The position numbers were made by a program, and so were the translations under genes. The notes under the pieces were generated by a model. The model did not search any database. It was given only the letters and a program-made list of their open reading frames with translations, and was not told the origin of the DNA. A stretch of 64,000 nucleotides of DNA from Deuterostichococcus epilithicus (lineage: Eukaryota; Chlorophyta; Trebouxiophyceae; Prasiolales; Stichococcaceae), in the NCBI GenBank assembly GCA_033439295.1, contig JAVTLE010000011.1:2511095-2575094 (forward strand), given 5' to 3'. Below, one piece after another: positions 1 to 11,748 of the stretch (position 1 is its first letter; each line of letters opens with the position of its first letter).

Positions 1-101
1 CGTGTCGCGCCATCCAGTCGGGCAGCCAATGTTGGAGGAGTGTCAGGCCTGGGAGGCATGTAATTAACATCCTGTGCGGGTTTCATTATGAGCGGTCATA
101 C

Positions 102-696
102 CTTCACTGCAGGGTTGTCCTCATCTCCTTTGCGAGTGATGGTCTTGCCTTTGCTCTGAATCTGAGCATCATCCGGCACAACCTGCATGCCAACAGGGAG
201 GCTTGTGTATGGCCACTACGTGCGGCGCAAAGGTGGCTATTGTATGTGGTTGGTGGGTGGTTACATGCTTGGACTTCCGAGTGGACCAGAGGATGCAGCT
301 GCCAGCAGTAGGTTCGGACCTCTTCAACCTCGCCCTCTGCATGGCTCTTGCCCTGCATTCAAACCGTGCAGCAGAAGTGAGCATGTCATTCGTTTCTGAC
401 GCTGGCACCCAGTAGCAAAACCAGCACTGTAAGTCATGTTATGCATTGCGCCTGTGCAAGATGTTGAATGATCACGGGGCAGAGCAAACACACAGCTGGA
501 ACAACGCATCACCCAGTTCCATCTGCATGAGTACACGACTAGAGTTAACAGCAGACTAGACGCGAAAAGGTGACACATGAGACAGTCCAAGGGATCGTGT
601 GGTGTACAGCACCGATGTGCAAGGCAGGTCGACGAGTCTGCACCCGACTTTGTCGCCCTCCTCAGGAATGACCTCAGGCGCCTTCTTGGGTGCCAT
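102..696 (-). CDS. TUDOR-domain (DUF2945, hypervirulence-associated type) small protein, 3' end off window
   Basis: Four exons read on the minus strand: 696-644, 522-513, 352-320 and 182-102, joined by GT-AG introns with phases that fit. The ATG at 696 opens MAPKKAPEVIPEEGDKVG; the second exon is only 10 bases and supplies the aromatic WNW step; exon 3 gives GKSHAEGEVEE and exon 4 gives SKGKTITRKGDEDNPAVK before a GTATGA donor. The pattern GDKVxWxWG, GxVxEV, SKGxxITR, DNPAV is the layout of the short TUDOR-like domain called DUF2945 (hypervirulence-associated protein TUDOR domain), normally 60-80 residues. The last exon should lie in the first 90 bases or beyond the left edge; I did not find a convincing one. 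The biochemical role of this family in algae is unknown to me. The micro-exon makes this gene easy to miss or mis-predict. Confidence 0.72.
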
Positions 697-1440
697 TTTG
701 CTGATGTGTCTGCTAAACCTCGTCCGCAAGCTGCACTTGCCAACAGGCTGCACGTGCCTACTCCGAAAGAAAACCGCTCCGAACTGCGACAGCTTGCAAG
801 TCGTTGGGCAAGTCAGTCCGAGAAAGATACTTTGATCTGCTGCGGCAGCTGGGAATCGCAGTGGTCTCAGACTCAGAACTGTCGATGAGGATCCGTGACG
901 TGTGAAGTCTCGGAAGGGCCACGCCCCCCGCCGCTGGAAGCCCAGCCGAAGTTGCATTATTATTTGCCCTCTTCTGATGGGGTCTACTCCATTGTGTCAG
1001 GCGTGTGTTCTTGGAAACTTATTGCTAAGGATATACAAACACATCATGCAAAGTCCTCGATCAGCATGAGACGAAAGGACACATGAGGGTAATCAGCAGC
1101 ACTCGTAGAGTCGCAGCTGCGGACGCAGACGCTGCATAGAGACGATCCGTCGTTGGGCCATCGCGCGGAGGGATGTCGTGAGTGCGGCCAGTGGTGCAAT
1201 CGTTGTCAAAATGGCTGCCTCTCGAGCAGCTTCAATCAAAGAATCTGAAGCCGCTGCTCGCTGCTGTGCCTCGTACTTGCATCGCGGCTGCGCGGGACCT
1301 GGTGCCGGGCGTGCACGCGGAGCATTGCTGCCGCCGCGGCGCCTTCCCAGCACTCAGAGCAGGCAGTATCCCAGGGATTCCTTTCTGCAGTATCCCAGGG
1401 ATTCCTTTCTGCCAGGCCCAGCCCACACCCAGCCACCGAG
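697..1440. other. Intergenic stretch, no convincing gene
   Basis: Upstream of the TUDOR gene. A minus-strand reading ending at 1093 (…SLIEAAREAAILTTIAP…) is open for 86 codons with protein-like composition, but no splice partner or family could be found, so it is not called. It contains the 24-base direct repeat listed separately. Confidence 0.4.
1363..1410. repeat. Perfect 24-base tandem direct repeat, two units
   Basis: Units 1363-1386 and 1387-1410 are identical (each starts GCAGTATCCCAGGG). Because 24 is a multiple of three, the repeat is also an eight-codon repeat in any open frame. Confidence 0.95.
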
Positions 1441-1557
1441 TCACTGGTCGTCCTTGCCGCCCTGCTGCGTCTCCAGCTCCATGTTCAGGTCCGACTGCTC
1501 CGGCGGCTCTGCCGAGAGCCCCTGCCGGTCCTCCCGCAGCCTGTCGCCCGTGAACTC
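1441..1557 (-). CDS. Orphan terminal exon of an unknown gene
   Basis: A 117-base open segment follows a good acceptor (ATGACAG at 1564-1558) and ends in TGA at 1441. It encodes 38 residues starting EFTGDRLREDRQGL and finishing ETQQGGKDDQ, strongly acidic and hydrophilic, unlike random GC-rich translation. It lies 251 bases beyond the stop I assign to 2-oxoglutarate dehydrogenase. It could be the last exon of a small gene whose other exons sit between 1560 and 1800, or an alternative 3' exon of the dehydrogenase reached from a donor inside its last exon (GTCGTC or GTACAT). The family has no such acidic tail, so I favour a separate gene, but cannot prove either. Confidence 0.4.
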   Translation of the reverse strand, partial: EFTGDRLREDRQGLSAEPPEQSDLNMELETQQGGKDDQ

Positions 1558-1807
1558 CTGTCATTGCATGGAACACAACACCGTGACACCATGGATCGGG
1601 CGTCTGTTTTGTTGAACGCGAAAACACCTGTCGCCCGCAAGGTCCTGCGCAGAAAGCCAGTTCGCGCGAGGTCAGGGTTTGAGGAAATGCGGGGCCGCAG
1701 CAGCAAGCCAGGTGGCCCACAGCAAGCATATACAAGAACAAGGGGAGCGGCAGTCTGCATATTGCCTCGATCCACACAGTGACAGGACATTCAGGGAGGC
1801 GAACACA

Positions 1808-4800
1808 TCACGCAGCGGTCAATCCCAACTGCCTTGTGCTATTCTGCATGGAAAGAAGGGCTTGCACCACTCCAATCAGAATGTACAAGGCGACGACCGG
1901 TCCATGTCCAAAGGGTGGAAAGCGTGCCAGGTTGAGGGCGTCGTCAACGAGTGCTTTCTGCTCCTCGGCGTGCACCGAGGCGAAGCCGGCGGCGGGCGAC
2001 GCCGAGGGCCCCCGCCCAGCGTACGGCAGGTGCGGCGGGATCTTCCAGCCCTTCAGCAGCAGCACGGGCACAGTCGGGACACAGCAATGCAGCAGGCCAG
2101 CAGCTGCAGCCGCCATCGTTCGGAGCGCCAGCATCGCTCAGAAGCAGGCAACCCTGGAGCCGCGAACACTTCATGACGCACGCCTATGCGGGAGGACGAC
2201 CGCGACAGCGATGGACCCTACCATCCACCCTAAACCCAGTATAGCGCACTGGGATGCGCTGCAGTGGAGAGCATCAGCCGCAACACAGGTCAGGATCCCA
2301 GACATGATTGCAAGGTTGAACTGCGCCGCACCTCGTGGCGCATGCAGGTCTCGATGCGCGGCGACACATGGTTGAAGGCGCCCATGTTGAGCGGCTCCTC
2401 TTGCACCCACATCAGCTGTGCGTTGGGGTACCGCCGCAGCTCCCGCATCATCAGGTCGAAGGGGAAGGGCGCCAGCTGCGGCACAGGACGCTGCGTGTCA
2501 GTGCACATGCGGCGGGTGCGCTGGTCTCTGCTCCTCACAGGGGGTGCCAGAGCACCAGACGCAACAGGGTTGGGGGGGGTTTGGTGCAGCGAGCGCCACC
2601 ACACCCTCATCCCGCAGGTCCGTCGCAGGGGCATGCGGCCAGCAAGAATAGTGCTTGAGAGGTGCAGCAGAGCATTGCTGATGCGTGTGCAGGCTTGGGG
2701 CGCGCACACAGGGCTGTGGCACAGATGGCTCACCTGCTCGAAGCGGATGATGGCGATGTCTGACTGCAGCCCCTTCTCGGCGCGTGCCTTGTTGAGATCA
2801 TAGTACACTTTGCCGCTGCACATAAGTAGGCGCTTCACGCCCGGCTCCTGCGGCGGGTTGGGGCTCCTGCAACAAGGTAGAGATGTTGAAGAGGCGCCAG
2901 GGATATCCGGGTGGGTTAAGAGCACGGCACCTTGCCACTGCATGTGAGCCCACAACATGCCCGGCTCCTGTGGACAGCCCTACGACCCTCCGATTGGGGC
3001 TCACATGGCTCCTGCACTGGATGAGGCTGAGCACATGCAGCACTGAGGCACCAGCGGCGCTCTTGCTTACACGAAGGTCAGGCACATGGTTCTGGCTCCG
3101 ACTCCTGTCAGCACCAAGTAGTGGAGCACCTGGGCAACACGCCAGGGGCGCCTCGGGCGTACACGGTGCCCTCACTGGCATGAGGCTGGGGTCACACCAC
3201 CTGAATGACCGGCCCTGAGCATGTTCCCCACCTGTCGCAGACGGCTTCGTCCATGATGAGGCGCTTGAAGCGGACGCCGATGATGCCCTTGTCGTCGGGC
3301 ACCTCATCGAACTCGGCGAGCGGCGACTTGCACTCCGGGTGGCGCAGCAGGTTCTTGGGCGACATCACGATGAGCGGCTTGCGGAATTGCCGGTGGATCT
3401 GCCCGGGGACAGGGCGGGCAGCGGCTTCAGAGGGGCACATCGCAGCACAAGGTGCCGCGGCATCGAGGGGCTTGCTGCCAGGTGCAGAATGCGACCCGGG
3501 TGACATCGCGCAGGCTGACTCCGCATAAGCATGCCGCCTGGCTGCAGAGCCTCGCAGCATCTGTGCGCAGGAGCCCACGCCATGCAAGTGAAGCAGCAGA
3601 CACACGAGACCTCACCTGGCGGCGCAGGACATGGAAGTAGTTGGCGGGCGTCGTGCAGTTGACGACCGCCCAATTGGTGGTCTGCATCTGGGAGCCGAGG
3701 TGGCCGCCGGACAGCCACTTGGACTCATCGATGTCCGGCAGCTGGTAGGGGTCCTCGTCGACGGCTTGCAGGAAGCGCTCCAGGCGGCCGCTGCTGTGCT
3801 CCGGACCCTGCAGCAGGGGTGGCGGTCAGACATATGAGTCAAGTTGCAAGCAAGAGGGGGGGCTGTCAGTGGCAGCGGTCCTCGCCGCAGTCCTGCAGGA
3901 GACGCATCAAACAGGAGCTGGATGGTGCAGTAAACCCTGCGGCGGCGGGGTTCATGTACAGGAAAAGACCTCAAATATGCGGCATGCAGAGTTGGCTGGG
4001 TCGCCATTCAAGCACTCTGGCTTGAAGGTCGCTGAACCGAAAGTGCGACAGCAAGTTCCACTCGCATAGTTCAGCAGGCCGACAACAACGGTCAGGCTGC
4101 AGCCCTGCCGTGGGCTTGCAACTTGTGCTCTACCAATGGCAGACACCAGGATCAGTGGCCGGATGCGGGCATGTTGCGGCAGGCTGCATGCAGCCTGCTT
4201 CCTATCGGTGTCGATATCTGACGGGCAGGGCTCACTGCCGCCAAGTCGCATCACTCCCGTCCAAGGATTGGAGGGTCCATGAACCAAGCGGAGATTCACG
4301 CGCAGGAGCCTTGTGTTTCGCACAAACTTATCGACACAGTTTTGCCGGCTGGCGCTGTTCTGCTGCTCTAGCTTGGCCGACACTCAAAAGGCAGCACGAC
4401 ATCTGGAGCCTCGTGCGCGCTGGATGCGACTGGCAAGACTTGTGTATCTTGAAAATCGCACCTGGCCGTCGTAGCCGTGGGGCAGCAGGCACACCAGGCC
4501 GCACTGCCTCATCCACTTGCCCTCGCCGCTGGACAGGAACTGGTCGAAGATGACCTGCGGGGCGCATAAGGTGTTGCGTGCCGGGCGCATGCAGGTTTGG
4601 ATGGTATACAACCAGGCGCCTGCCCTGTTGCTGCCGGCACACGACTCTCGACTTGCCTGAGGCATTCAAGCACTTGCGGTATGCTGTGCGAACAGCATCA
4701 CTGAATCCTGGCACGGTTTCACCCAACCCATCGCTGCAGAACTTTCGTGGGCATGCACCCACAGACTGAACAAAGTGGACAGCGACTTCCTCACTTGTGC

Positions 4801-7800
4801 GGGGACTACCCCCGGCACCATAACAAATCCTTCAAAAACAGCCCAGCAGCAGCACCGCTCACCTGCGCGCCGTTTGCAAAGTCGCCGAACTGCGCCTCCC
4901 ACAGCACCAGGCTGTTGGGGTTCTCCAGCGCGTAGCCCAGCTCGTAGCCCAGGACGCCAAACTCCGACAGAGGGGAGTTGGACACCGTGAACTGGCCGCG
5001 CGGCTGGTCTGGGTACACGTGCTGCAGCGTGCAGTACGGCTCCCCCGTCTTCTGGTCGAACACCTGTGTGTGGATGGAACGCCAAGGTGTCAGGCCCTGA
5101 GCTGCCGGGTGCGGGGCCTTCGAGCTGACTCAAAGGTTGTTATGGAGGGCGGGCGAAGGCAGCCGCGGCAGACTCCATATCAGTCTGGCAGGCGAGTTGA
5201 GTTCCAACACCATTCTTGACGAGCCTGTGCTGTCAAGCATGCCGTTAGCATTTAGTGTGACTGCAGCCACGGAATGGTCGGCATGCTGATATGAGCGTTC
5301 AACTGGGCGTCCCTGCACGTCAAAACGAGCAGGGCAGCCCTTGGCCTGGCTTGCGGCACGGCCTGAGAGCTGCAAGACGGGCGGAAGAGCTCCACAGCGC
5401 GAGGAGAAAAACGACAGGCACAGCCAGCGCCATCAAGCAGCAGGCGCAACATGGAGGAGCCTAGCCGGTGCCACTGTTTTTGAGCGCATGTCCTCTCCAA
5501 CCGAGCCCCAGAGCAAGCGACAGCCAGACGCACCTGGGCATGGCGGTGGCTGAAGGTGCCGCGCTCAACGTCCTGCCCGCTGAGCCGCACATGGTTGCCT
5601 GCAGCAATGAGAGGAAGTGAGCCTCACTGTGACAATGGCCGGCAGGAACCCGAGATGGATCTCCTGCTGCTGACCAGACGCGCCACCGTTTCCTAAGTCA
5701 TCCGGTATAAGGAAGTAAAATCGTCGTTCCGAAAGTTTTCTCTTCGTGCTGCCCAACCGTGGCTGCAGCTGGCCCGCGGCTCAGAGGTGGGCAGTGGGCA
5801 CGTTTTGGGGGGAGGCTGCACTTTGCACTTGACAGCCCGGGTGCGGCGCACCCTCGGAGATGAGGGTGCCAAAGGCCATGGCCTCCGCCATGCCCCAGTC
5901 CACCAGCGGCTTTCGGGCGTCGGAGGTGATCATCTCCCGCCGCGTCGCATACAGCTTCTTGATGAGGCGGTGCGCGGAAAAGTCCTTTGGCAGCTCCGTG
6001 ATGGCCTTGCCCACCTCCTGCAGCACGTCGTTGGGCACGCCTGCGGCAGCACGGCGGCGGCACTTCTGCTACAGCAATTTTGAGTTTGCACAAAGCGGGC
6101 ATTTCGTGATCCCTGCGGGCGCCCTGCCGCAGCTGGGACCCGGAAAACCGTTCAGCAAGCAGGGAAGCACGCACCCGTGTTGCGGATGCGCGCCTTCTGG
6201 TGCGGGCTCATGAAGCCGGACCAGTAGGAGGACAGCCAGTCTTTGGCGGACGGCACGTACTCCTTGGAGGCCTCGAATTCGTGCTGAAGGATGCTCGTCA
6301 CATTGTCCTTGATGGACTTGGCCTGCAGGAGCAGACCCGCCTGTAGGATCCGCCTTGAAAGTCGGGCTCGTGAGCATGTTCCGTGTCCCTCTCCACGCCA
6401 GGCTCTGAGCTCGCATGGCCTGGTGCCTGGTGTGGAGTGTGTGGGCAGTCCGAAGCTGGGAGAGGATCAGCAAGGGGCGCGTGCGGCTGACATGGCAGCG
6501 GAACCAGGGCGGCAGTGACGTCGAACGGCGCCTGGTGAGACCACGACTAGCAGCCGCACCTGCTCCGCTGAGATGCTGCCCTCGGACACCAGCTTCTGCT
6601 CGTACAGCTGGTGCGCGTTGGGGTGGTCCTTGATTTTCTGCGTGCAGGGAGGCAGCCTCGTGTCAGGGCGTGCTGGGCGATCGCCCTCACAGCACGCTGT
6701 ACAGCGGCAACCGCCGGCAGCAACTGGCGCGTCGTCACTTTGAACAGCAGGCCCTGCAGACGTTTGTGTTTCGGCATGCACGACTTGGTCGAGTTTGGAG
6801 GCACTCCTGATGCTGCCGAGTGCAGCAGCCAGCACCCACGCATGCAGCGCAGGACAGAAGGCTTGATTTGCGCAACACACAATACTGCACCTTGTACATC
6901 TTGGGCTGTGTAAACATGGGCTCATCGATTTCGTTGTGTCCAAAGCGTCGGTAGCACACGATGTCGACGACCACGTCTGTGTGCCATTTCTGGCGCCACT
7001 CTGCCGCAAGCTCGCACGCCCTGCGGCGCATTTCGATCGCGGTGTGCGGGTTGCATTTGGGGGTGGCGCAGGCAGTGTTTTGATCAAGTGACCCAACTGA
7101 CCAGCCTGGCACCGCCCCCAGTGCATTGCGCTGTGACGGCTTTACACATGTTGCAGCTGCTCCTGGAACGCACATACGTCGGGCAGCTGAGCAGCCTGCC
7201 TGCGTGTGCCTCGCGACCATGTTCGGAAGAGCCACCTCGACAGCGAAAACGAGAGTCGGACTTCTGCATCTAAATTTCGTGGTCTCCGCATCAGGGACAG
7301 AGAACGCACCTCACGACAGCCTCGACGTCGTCGCCGTTGACGTGCAGGATGGGACACGCCAGCGACTTGGCGACGTCAGTGCAGTAGGGGCTGGAGCGAC
7401 TCTTCCGCGGGTCGGTCGTGAAGGCCACCTGCCATGTGTGAGGCAGCAGCACATGGGGTGACGCTTGGCAGCACCGGAAGACACCTCGGCTGACATTCTG
7501 GCTGGGTTCCCAACTGAGTGGACCCAGTGCCAGGGCAGCACATATTTGAAACAACCCACGCCCTTCCTGGGCAGAAGCCCAGCAACAGAGTAGGCAGTCC
7601 AGTGCGCCGCAGTGCAGACAGGCACAGCTTATGGTGGATGCCGGGCGGACGGTGCCAAAAAGATGGTGCAGACCTGTGAGCTAGGTGCCCTTGAGCCACT
7701 GGAAAAAGCTGGGTAAGGAAAAACCCTCTTCTGATGCATCGTCACCTTCAGCCTGGATTCTGGTGCGACCATTTGGCAGTGTCGCTCGAGAGAAGATGGC

Positions 7801-10800
7801 AGCGGAATCCTGTCAAACGGACCGCCAAGCCGCACCTGGTTGTTGACGACAATGTGGATGGTGCCGCCGACGGTGTAGTCCGGCAGGTCGCTCATGGCCA
7901 GCGTCTCGTACACCACGCCCTGCATTTGGGGCCAAGTCTTCAAGCACAGCAGATGAGACAGTTCCAAGCAGACCCGGCCTCATCAGCACTGGCAAGCTTG
8001 ATACCAGCGTGCATGCCGTCCCGCCCACCGGCGGCACAGCACACAGGGCTGGAACCTGGCAGGTAGGGTCTCAGCAAACGATGCAAAGGAGACCACACAA
8101 ACCGGTTGGCACCCCGGAAGCGAAAGTTTATGAGGGAGCACGCGCCTGACCGGAGAAGGCGCCGTCGCCGTGCAGCAGCACGCCCAGGTTCTTGGCGCGG
8201 TCGGCGTCGCGGCTGAAGTGCTGCTTCGCGCGCACCTTGCCCAGCACGATGGGGTCTACCGCCTCCAGGTGGCTGGGGTTGGCCAGCAGGCTCATGTGCA
8301 CGCGCTTGCCTGCGGCGCGGGGGGCGGGATGCGCCGTTCAGGGTGGATCAGCCTTGCTAGGGTGCCGCCGCAGCATGCGATGATGGCTCGACCGGGATTG
8401 AACGGCAGCAAGCCTCGCAGGTGTGCGCGCAAGGCGCGTGCATGCCGCTGCCGGAAGCTGGAAGCAGCCATCCTGCCTGCAGCGCCGCACGCGGCGCGGC
8501 GGAGCAACCGCACGCACTGTTGGCGGTGGTCCGACGGTAGGAGGTGCCCAGATGGCACTCATCGATGTCACGGGATGCATGGGAAGCAACGGAAGCAGCA
8601 CAAGGAGCGCATACAACAGCACCATTGGCGGTGGGCCAGTCAGAGGAGGTTCCCCACTTGGTCCTGAACGTCATGTCAGCTGTCAGGATGCACGGGAAGC
8701 GGTGCAAGCAGCGCAGTCAAAACGCACCGTTGGCGGTGGGCCGATCGTAGGAAGTTCCCAGGTGGTACTTGACGTCGCCGGTGCCGTATGCAGCCTTCGT
8801 ACCCGTGTAGATGGGCTTGCCTGTGAACTCCTTGAAGATCTGCGACAGCGGCTTGCGCACCACATTGCCCAGCACATTCAGGCGCCCTGCGCGGGCGGCG
8901 ACAGCAGATGGTGTCAGGGTTCAGGGTGATGCCGGGACTCGATGTTGTTCTCACTTTTGGTGTAGGTGGATTGGGCAACAGACACATGTTCCAAGGCTGC
9001 AGACACAAACTCCCGTGATGCACCAACACTTCGAATCCCCATGTACCATCAGCGTGCTGTCCAAGGAAGCGAGGTTGCAGTGCCAGTGCATGTAGCAGCC
9101 GATGTCATCACATTGTCGTGATCACCCCCCAGTCAGGGGCGAGTAGGAGCGGCACCTCTGTGGGGCATGCCCACGCACACAGTCTCCACGCCCAGGTCGG
9201 CGGCGTGGTCGATGAGCGCCTTCATGCCGGGGACAAGCGTCTCGCAGCCCTCCAGGCCGAAGCGCTTTGCCGCCGCGTACTTGTTGGCCAGGAACGACTC
9301 GAACCTGCAGTCAGCGACTCGGGTCTCAGGCGGGCCGCAGGCGTTCTTGGTCAGGCAAATGTCAACTGCAGCGCATCCATTGCAAATGGACGCTGATGGG
9401 CAAAGCCAGTCGCTGTTTTGCCCCGGTTAGCTGAGCTATAGCAGGCGAGTGCGCAGCAAACATTCTCGTGAGCCGGCTTCTTGCGCATGCCTGCAGGGTC
9501 AGGCAGAGCCAGGCACACCAGCCGCATCACAAAATCTCGGCGTTCCGGCCACTGGGCAGACCAGCAAAGCCGCCAGAGCACGCCCAGGCCGTGAGCCTGC
9601 GACAGCACTGAGGGGCCTCACATCTCAGACCAGGCGAGGCGGTCCAGGATGTGGGTCTTGCGCTCGACCGAGTAGGCGATCGGGTCCTTCGTCTCGATGC
9701 GCTCCCGCAGCCAGTTGCACTGGTCGCGCGACGGGATGTGCATGTACTGCGCCAAGACAGAGCGCACAGGTTGCGCCAGGCATCGAAAAGCACAGGTGGT
9801 ATGAGGACGCAAGCCTGCGTCTGTGTACACCACTCAGGCCGGCGGCCGGCGGCCGGCGCAGTCACAGGGTGAGAGGGTGCTGCAGGGTGGCGACAGCAGA
9901 GCACCAGGCAGGATGCAGCACCTGTGCTGGCACTGTGGACTGTTGGTCAGCGATTGAACGTGCACACACCTCGTAGCCGATGGATCCGCAGTAGGTCTCT
10001 TTCAGGCGGTCCAGCACCTGCCGCAGCGTCTGCACCGGCCGCTCCTCGTTCAGGAAGCCCTTCATTTTCCAAGTGCCCAGGAAGAACCTGCGATGGGCGT
10101 TGCAGGATCGGTCATGACACACACGAGCGCCCCGCCCTGCCATGGTAGGAGGCGGTACAATGAGAACCAAGGGCAAGAAGTAGGGGCGCTGTGCTCCTGG
10201 GTGGAAGCGTCAAGCAAGACGCGAGGAAAGACGGCACATCTGGCACGTCCAGCTACTCGTTGCAGCTCCGCAAGGCACAAGAGCGCTGCAGAGGTGGGAG
10301 CCCAAGCGCGAGAGGCTGCACGCACTCGCGGTCCAGGTCGCCGTCCGAGAAGCCGTACAGCGCGGGGTCCAGCTCCACTGGCGTCGGCCGCTGGTCCAGC
10401 CCCAGCGGGTCCAGCTTTGCCATGAAGTGCCCGTTTACCTACGATGCAGTCTGACGCGAGTTTCGCCACGTGGGCTGGTATCATTGTGGCTGCAGTTGCC
10501 AGTCCCCACCCCAGCGGGTCCCGCTTGGCCATGAGGTGCCTGCTGACCGGCGTGCAGGCGCGACCATCTGGCATTGATCTTCCCAGCGGTGGATATCCTG
10601 CCGTGCATCAGCCGCACTGTCCTCTCATAGAGCATCTGGTCTGCCAAGCCACGCAATGCAGCGACGTGCTCCATGCTCGTACTACACTACCACTGCCAGA
10701 TGGTTTGCCTAGATGGACCCCTGCACGCATGCCGCAGCCCTCTGCAGCTGTATCGGGTCGAACGATTTTGGAATCGAATCCCTGTCCCACCTGGTACGCG

Positions 10801-11748
10801 CGCACGAGGAGCAGCAGCCGCATCGATTCCTGTATGGTCTGGTTGGAGATGGCGGCCGCCGTGAGTGGCGCCACCCCACTACCCTGCTCGAACGCATGGT
10901 ATGCCTCAGCTACCGCCTCCGGATTGACGCCCCGTTCTGCGGGTGCAGGCGCACACTTGTCAGCGGTCAGCCGTGCCCAAAGGCTGGTGTGTGACGCACG
11001 CACGAGGGGCAGTTGCAGCCGGCGGGACCAGCTGCTGGCAGCTCTGACTCTGTGCTTGAGCCCGGAACCCTGTGCTAGAACATCCTAATGCCTGCTCAGT
11101 GAACGGCCAAAGGAAAGTGGCAGCTGTTCCACTCTCCCAGTGAAAGCCAATCGCTGATTAGTTCCGTCAAAGAATGGTGATGCATGCCAGTGGCACGCAC
11201 CCAGGTTGTTGAAGAATGATGCCCAGGTCTTGTCGACCGATGAGGGGTCATCCCGGAACCTTTCCTCCAGCTCCTCGAGGTACGTCGAGGAGGTTCCATC
11301 CAGGAAGCCGTCCTTCAGCTTGGACAGGGGCACCGGCTGCACGCCGGGCCGCGCTTAGTCAGACAGGCGCGCACAGGCTGGCGGATGCCATCGCCGCGAG
11401 AGTGATCGGTGCAGGTGCGCGCTGATGTTCGAGTTGGCATGTGCGGGCGCAGCGAAGCACGGCTGTGACGCGTCCAGACACGTTGATCGGGAGCAGGACG
11501 AACTTGCTAATGTGCATATTCAGGGTTGAGCAATTCCACACGTCATGCCGCTAAGCTGCTGTGAGCAGTAAATAGATGGATGCCAAGCATACCTGCGGCG
11601 TCGGCGGTGCTTTGGGCCCATCGCTGGACTGCAGGAAGCGCAGCTGAGAACATCCGATGGCCCCAGCGGCGACAGGGTTGTGGAGGACCTGCTGGCCGGC
11701 GGTGCGAGCACCCAGCGCTGTTCGAAGGATACCGCCCGCCCGCCTCAT
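1808..11748 (-). CDS. OGDH: 2-oxoglutarate dehydrogenase E1 component, mitochondrial
   Basis: Thiamine-diphosphate-dependent decarboxylase of the mitochondrial 2-oxoglutarate dehydrogenase complex (TCA cycle). I traced 23 exons: 11748-11593, 11336-11201, 10936-10791, 10438-10326, 10087-9970, 9746-9622, 9304-9156, 8886-8728, 8309-8146, 7919-7836, 7428-7310, 7020-6891, 6637-6560, 6322-6175, 6040-5852, 5598-5534, 5063-4863, 4554-4462, 3807-3616, 3398-3232, 2866-2734, 2475-2332, 2041-1808. They sum to 3243 bases, about 1,080 residues. Exon 1 is an Arg/Ala/Gly-rich transit peptide ([20 protein letters not shown]). The diphosphate-binding block GDGAFSGQG and IVVNNQ spans exons 9-11; [38 protein letters not shown] and [14 protein letters not shown] are family signatures. 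Intron 9 starts with GC. The C-terminus ends with a tail of about 35 residues beyond the usual end (after VDDALNLA), so the last exon may be spliced differently. An in-frame ATG at 11766 is an alternative start. Confidence 0.96.
8516..8830 (-). repeat. 105-base tandem triplication covering the end of OGDH exon 8 and part of intron 8
   Basis: Three units starting at 8516, 8621 and 8726 share the order GTTGGCGGTGG, TAGGAAGTTCCCA-like and GGATGCA-like blocks. The right-hand unit holds the genuine exon 8 end ([13 protein letters not shown]); the two others lie in intron 8 and translate, with decay, to [12 protein letters not shown] and [12 protein letters not shown]. Each copy keeps the former donor region. 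They look like degenerate exon copies. Confidence 0.85.
10391..10557 (-). repeat. Degenerate copy of the OGDH exon 4 start inside intron 3
   Basis: The first part of exon 4 with its acceptor (10391-10449) recurs at 10499-10557, about 108 bases away. The exon reads [15 protein letters not shown]; the intronic copy reads [15 protein letters not shown] and also ends at a CAG-like acceptor (CTGCACG). The copy is not needed for a complete frame. Confidence 0.8.

Noticed and set aside
1232-1777. 181-codon minus-strand frame containing a repeated GIPGIL segment
   Set aside because: The repeat comes from the 24-base duplication; the frame overlaps the better-supported terminal exon in another frame.
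8290-8707. Long minus-strand frame in OGDH intron 8 as a separate exon
   Set aside because: It is made of decayed copies of the exon 8 end; including it would break the join to exon 9.
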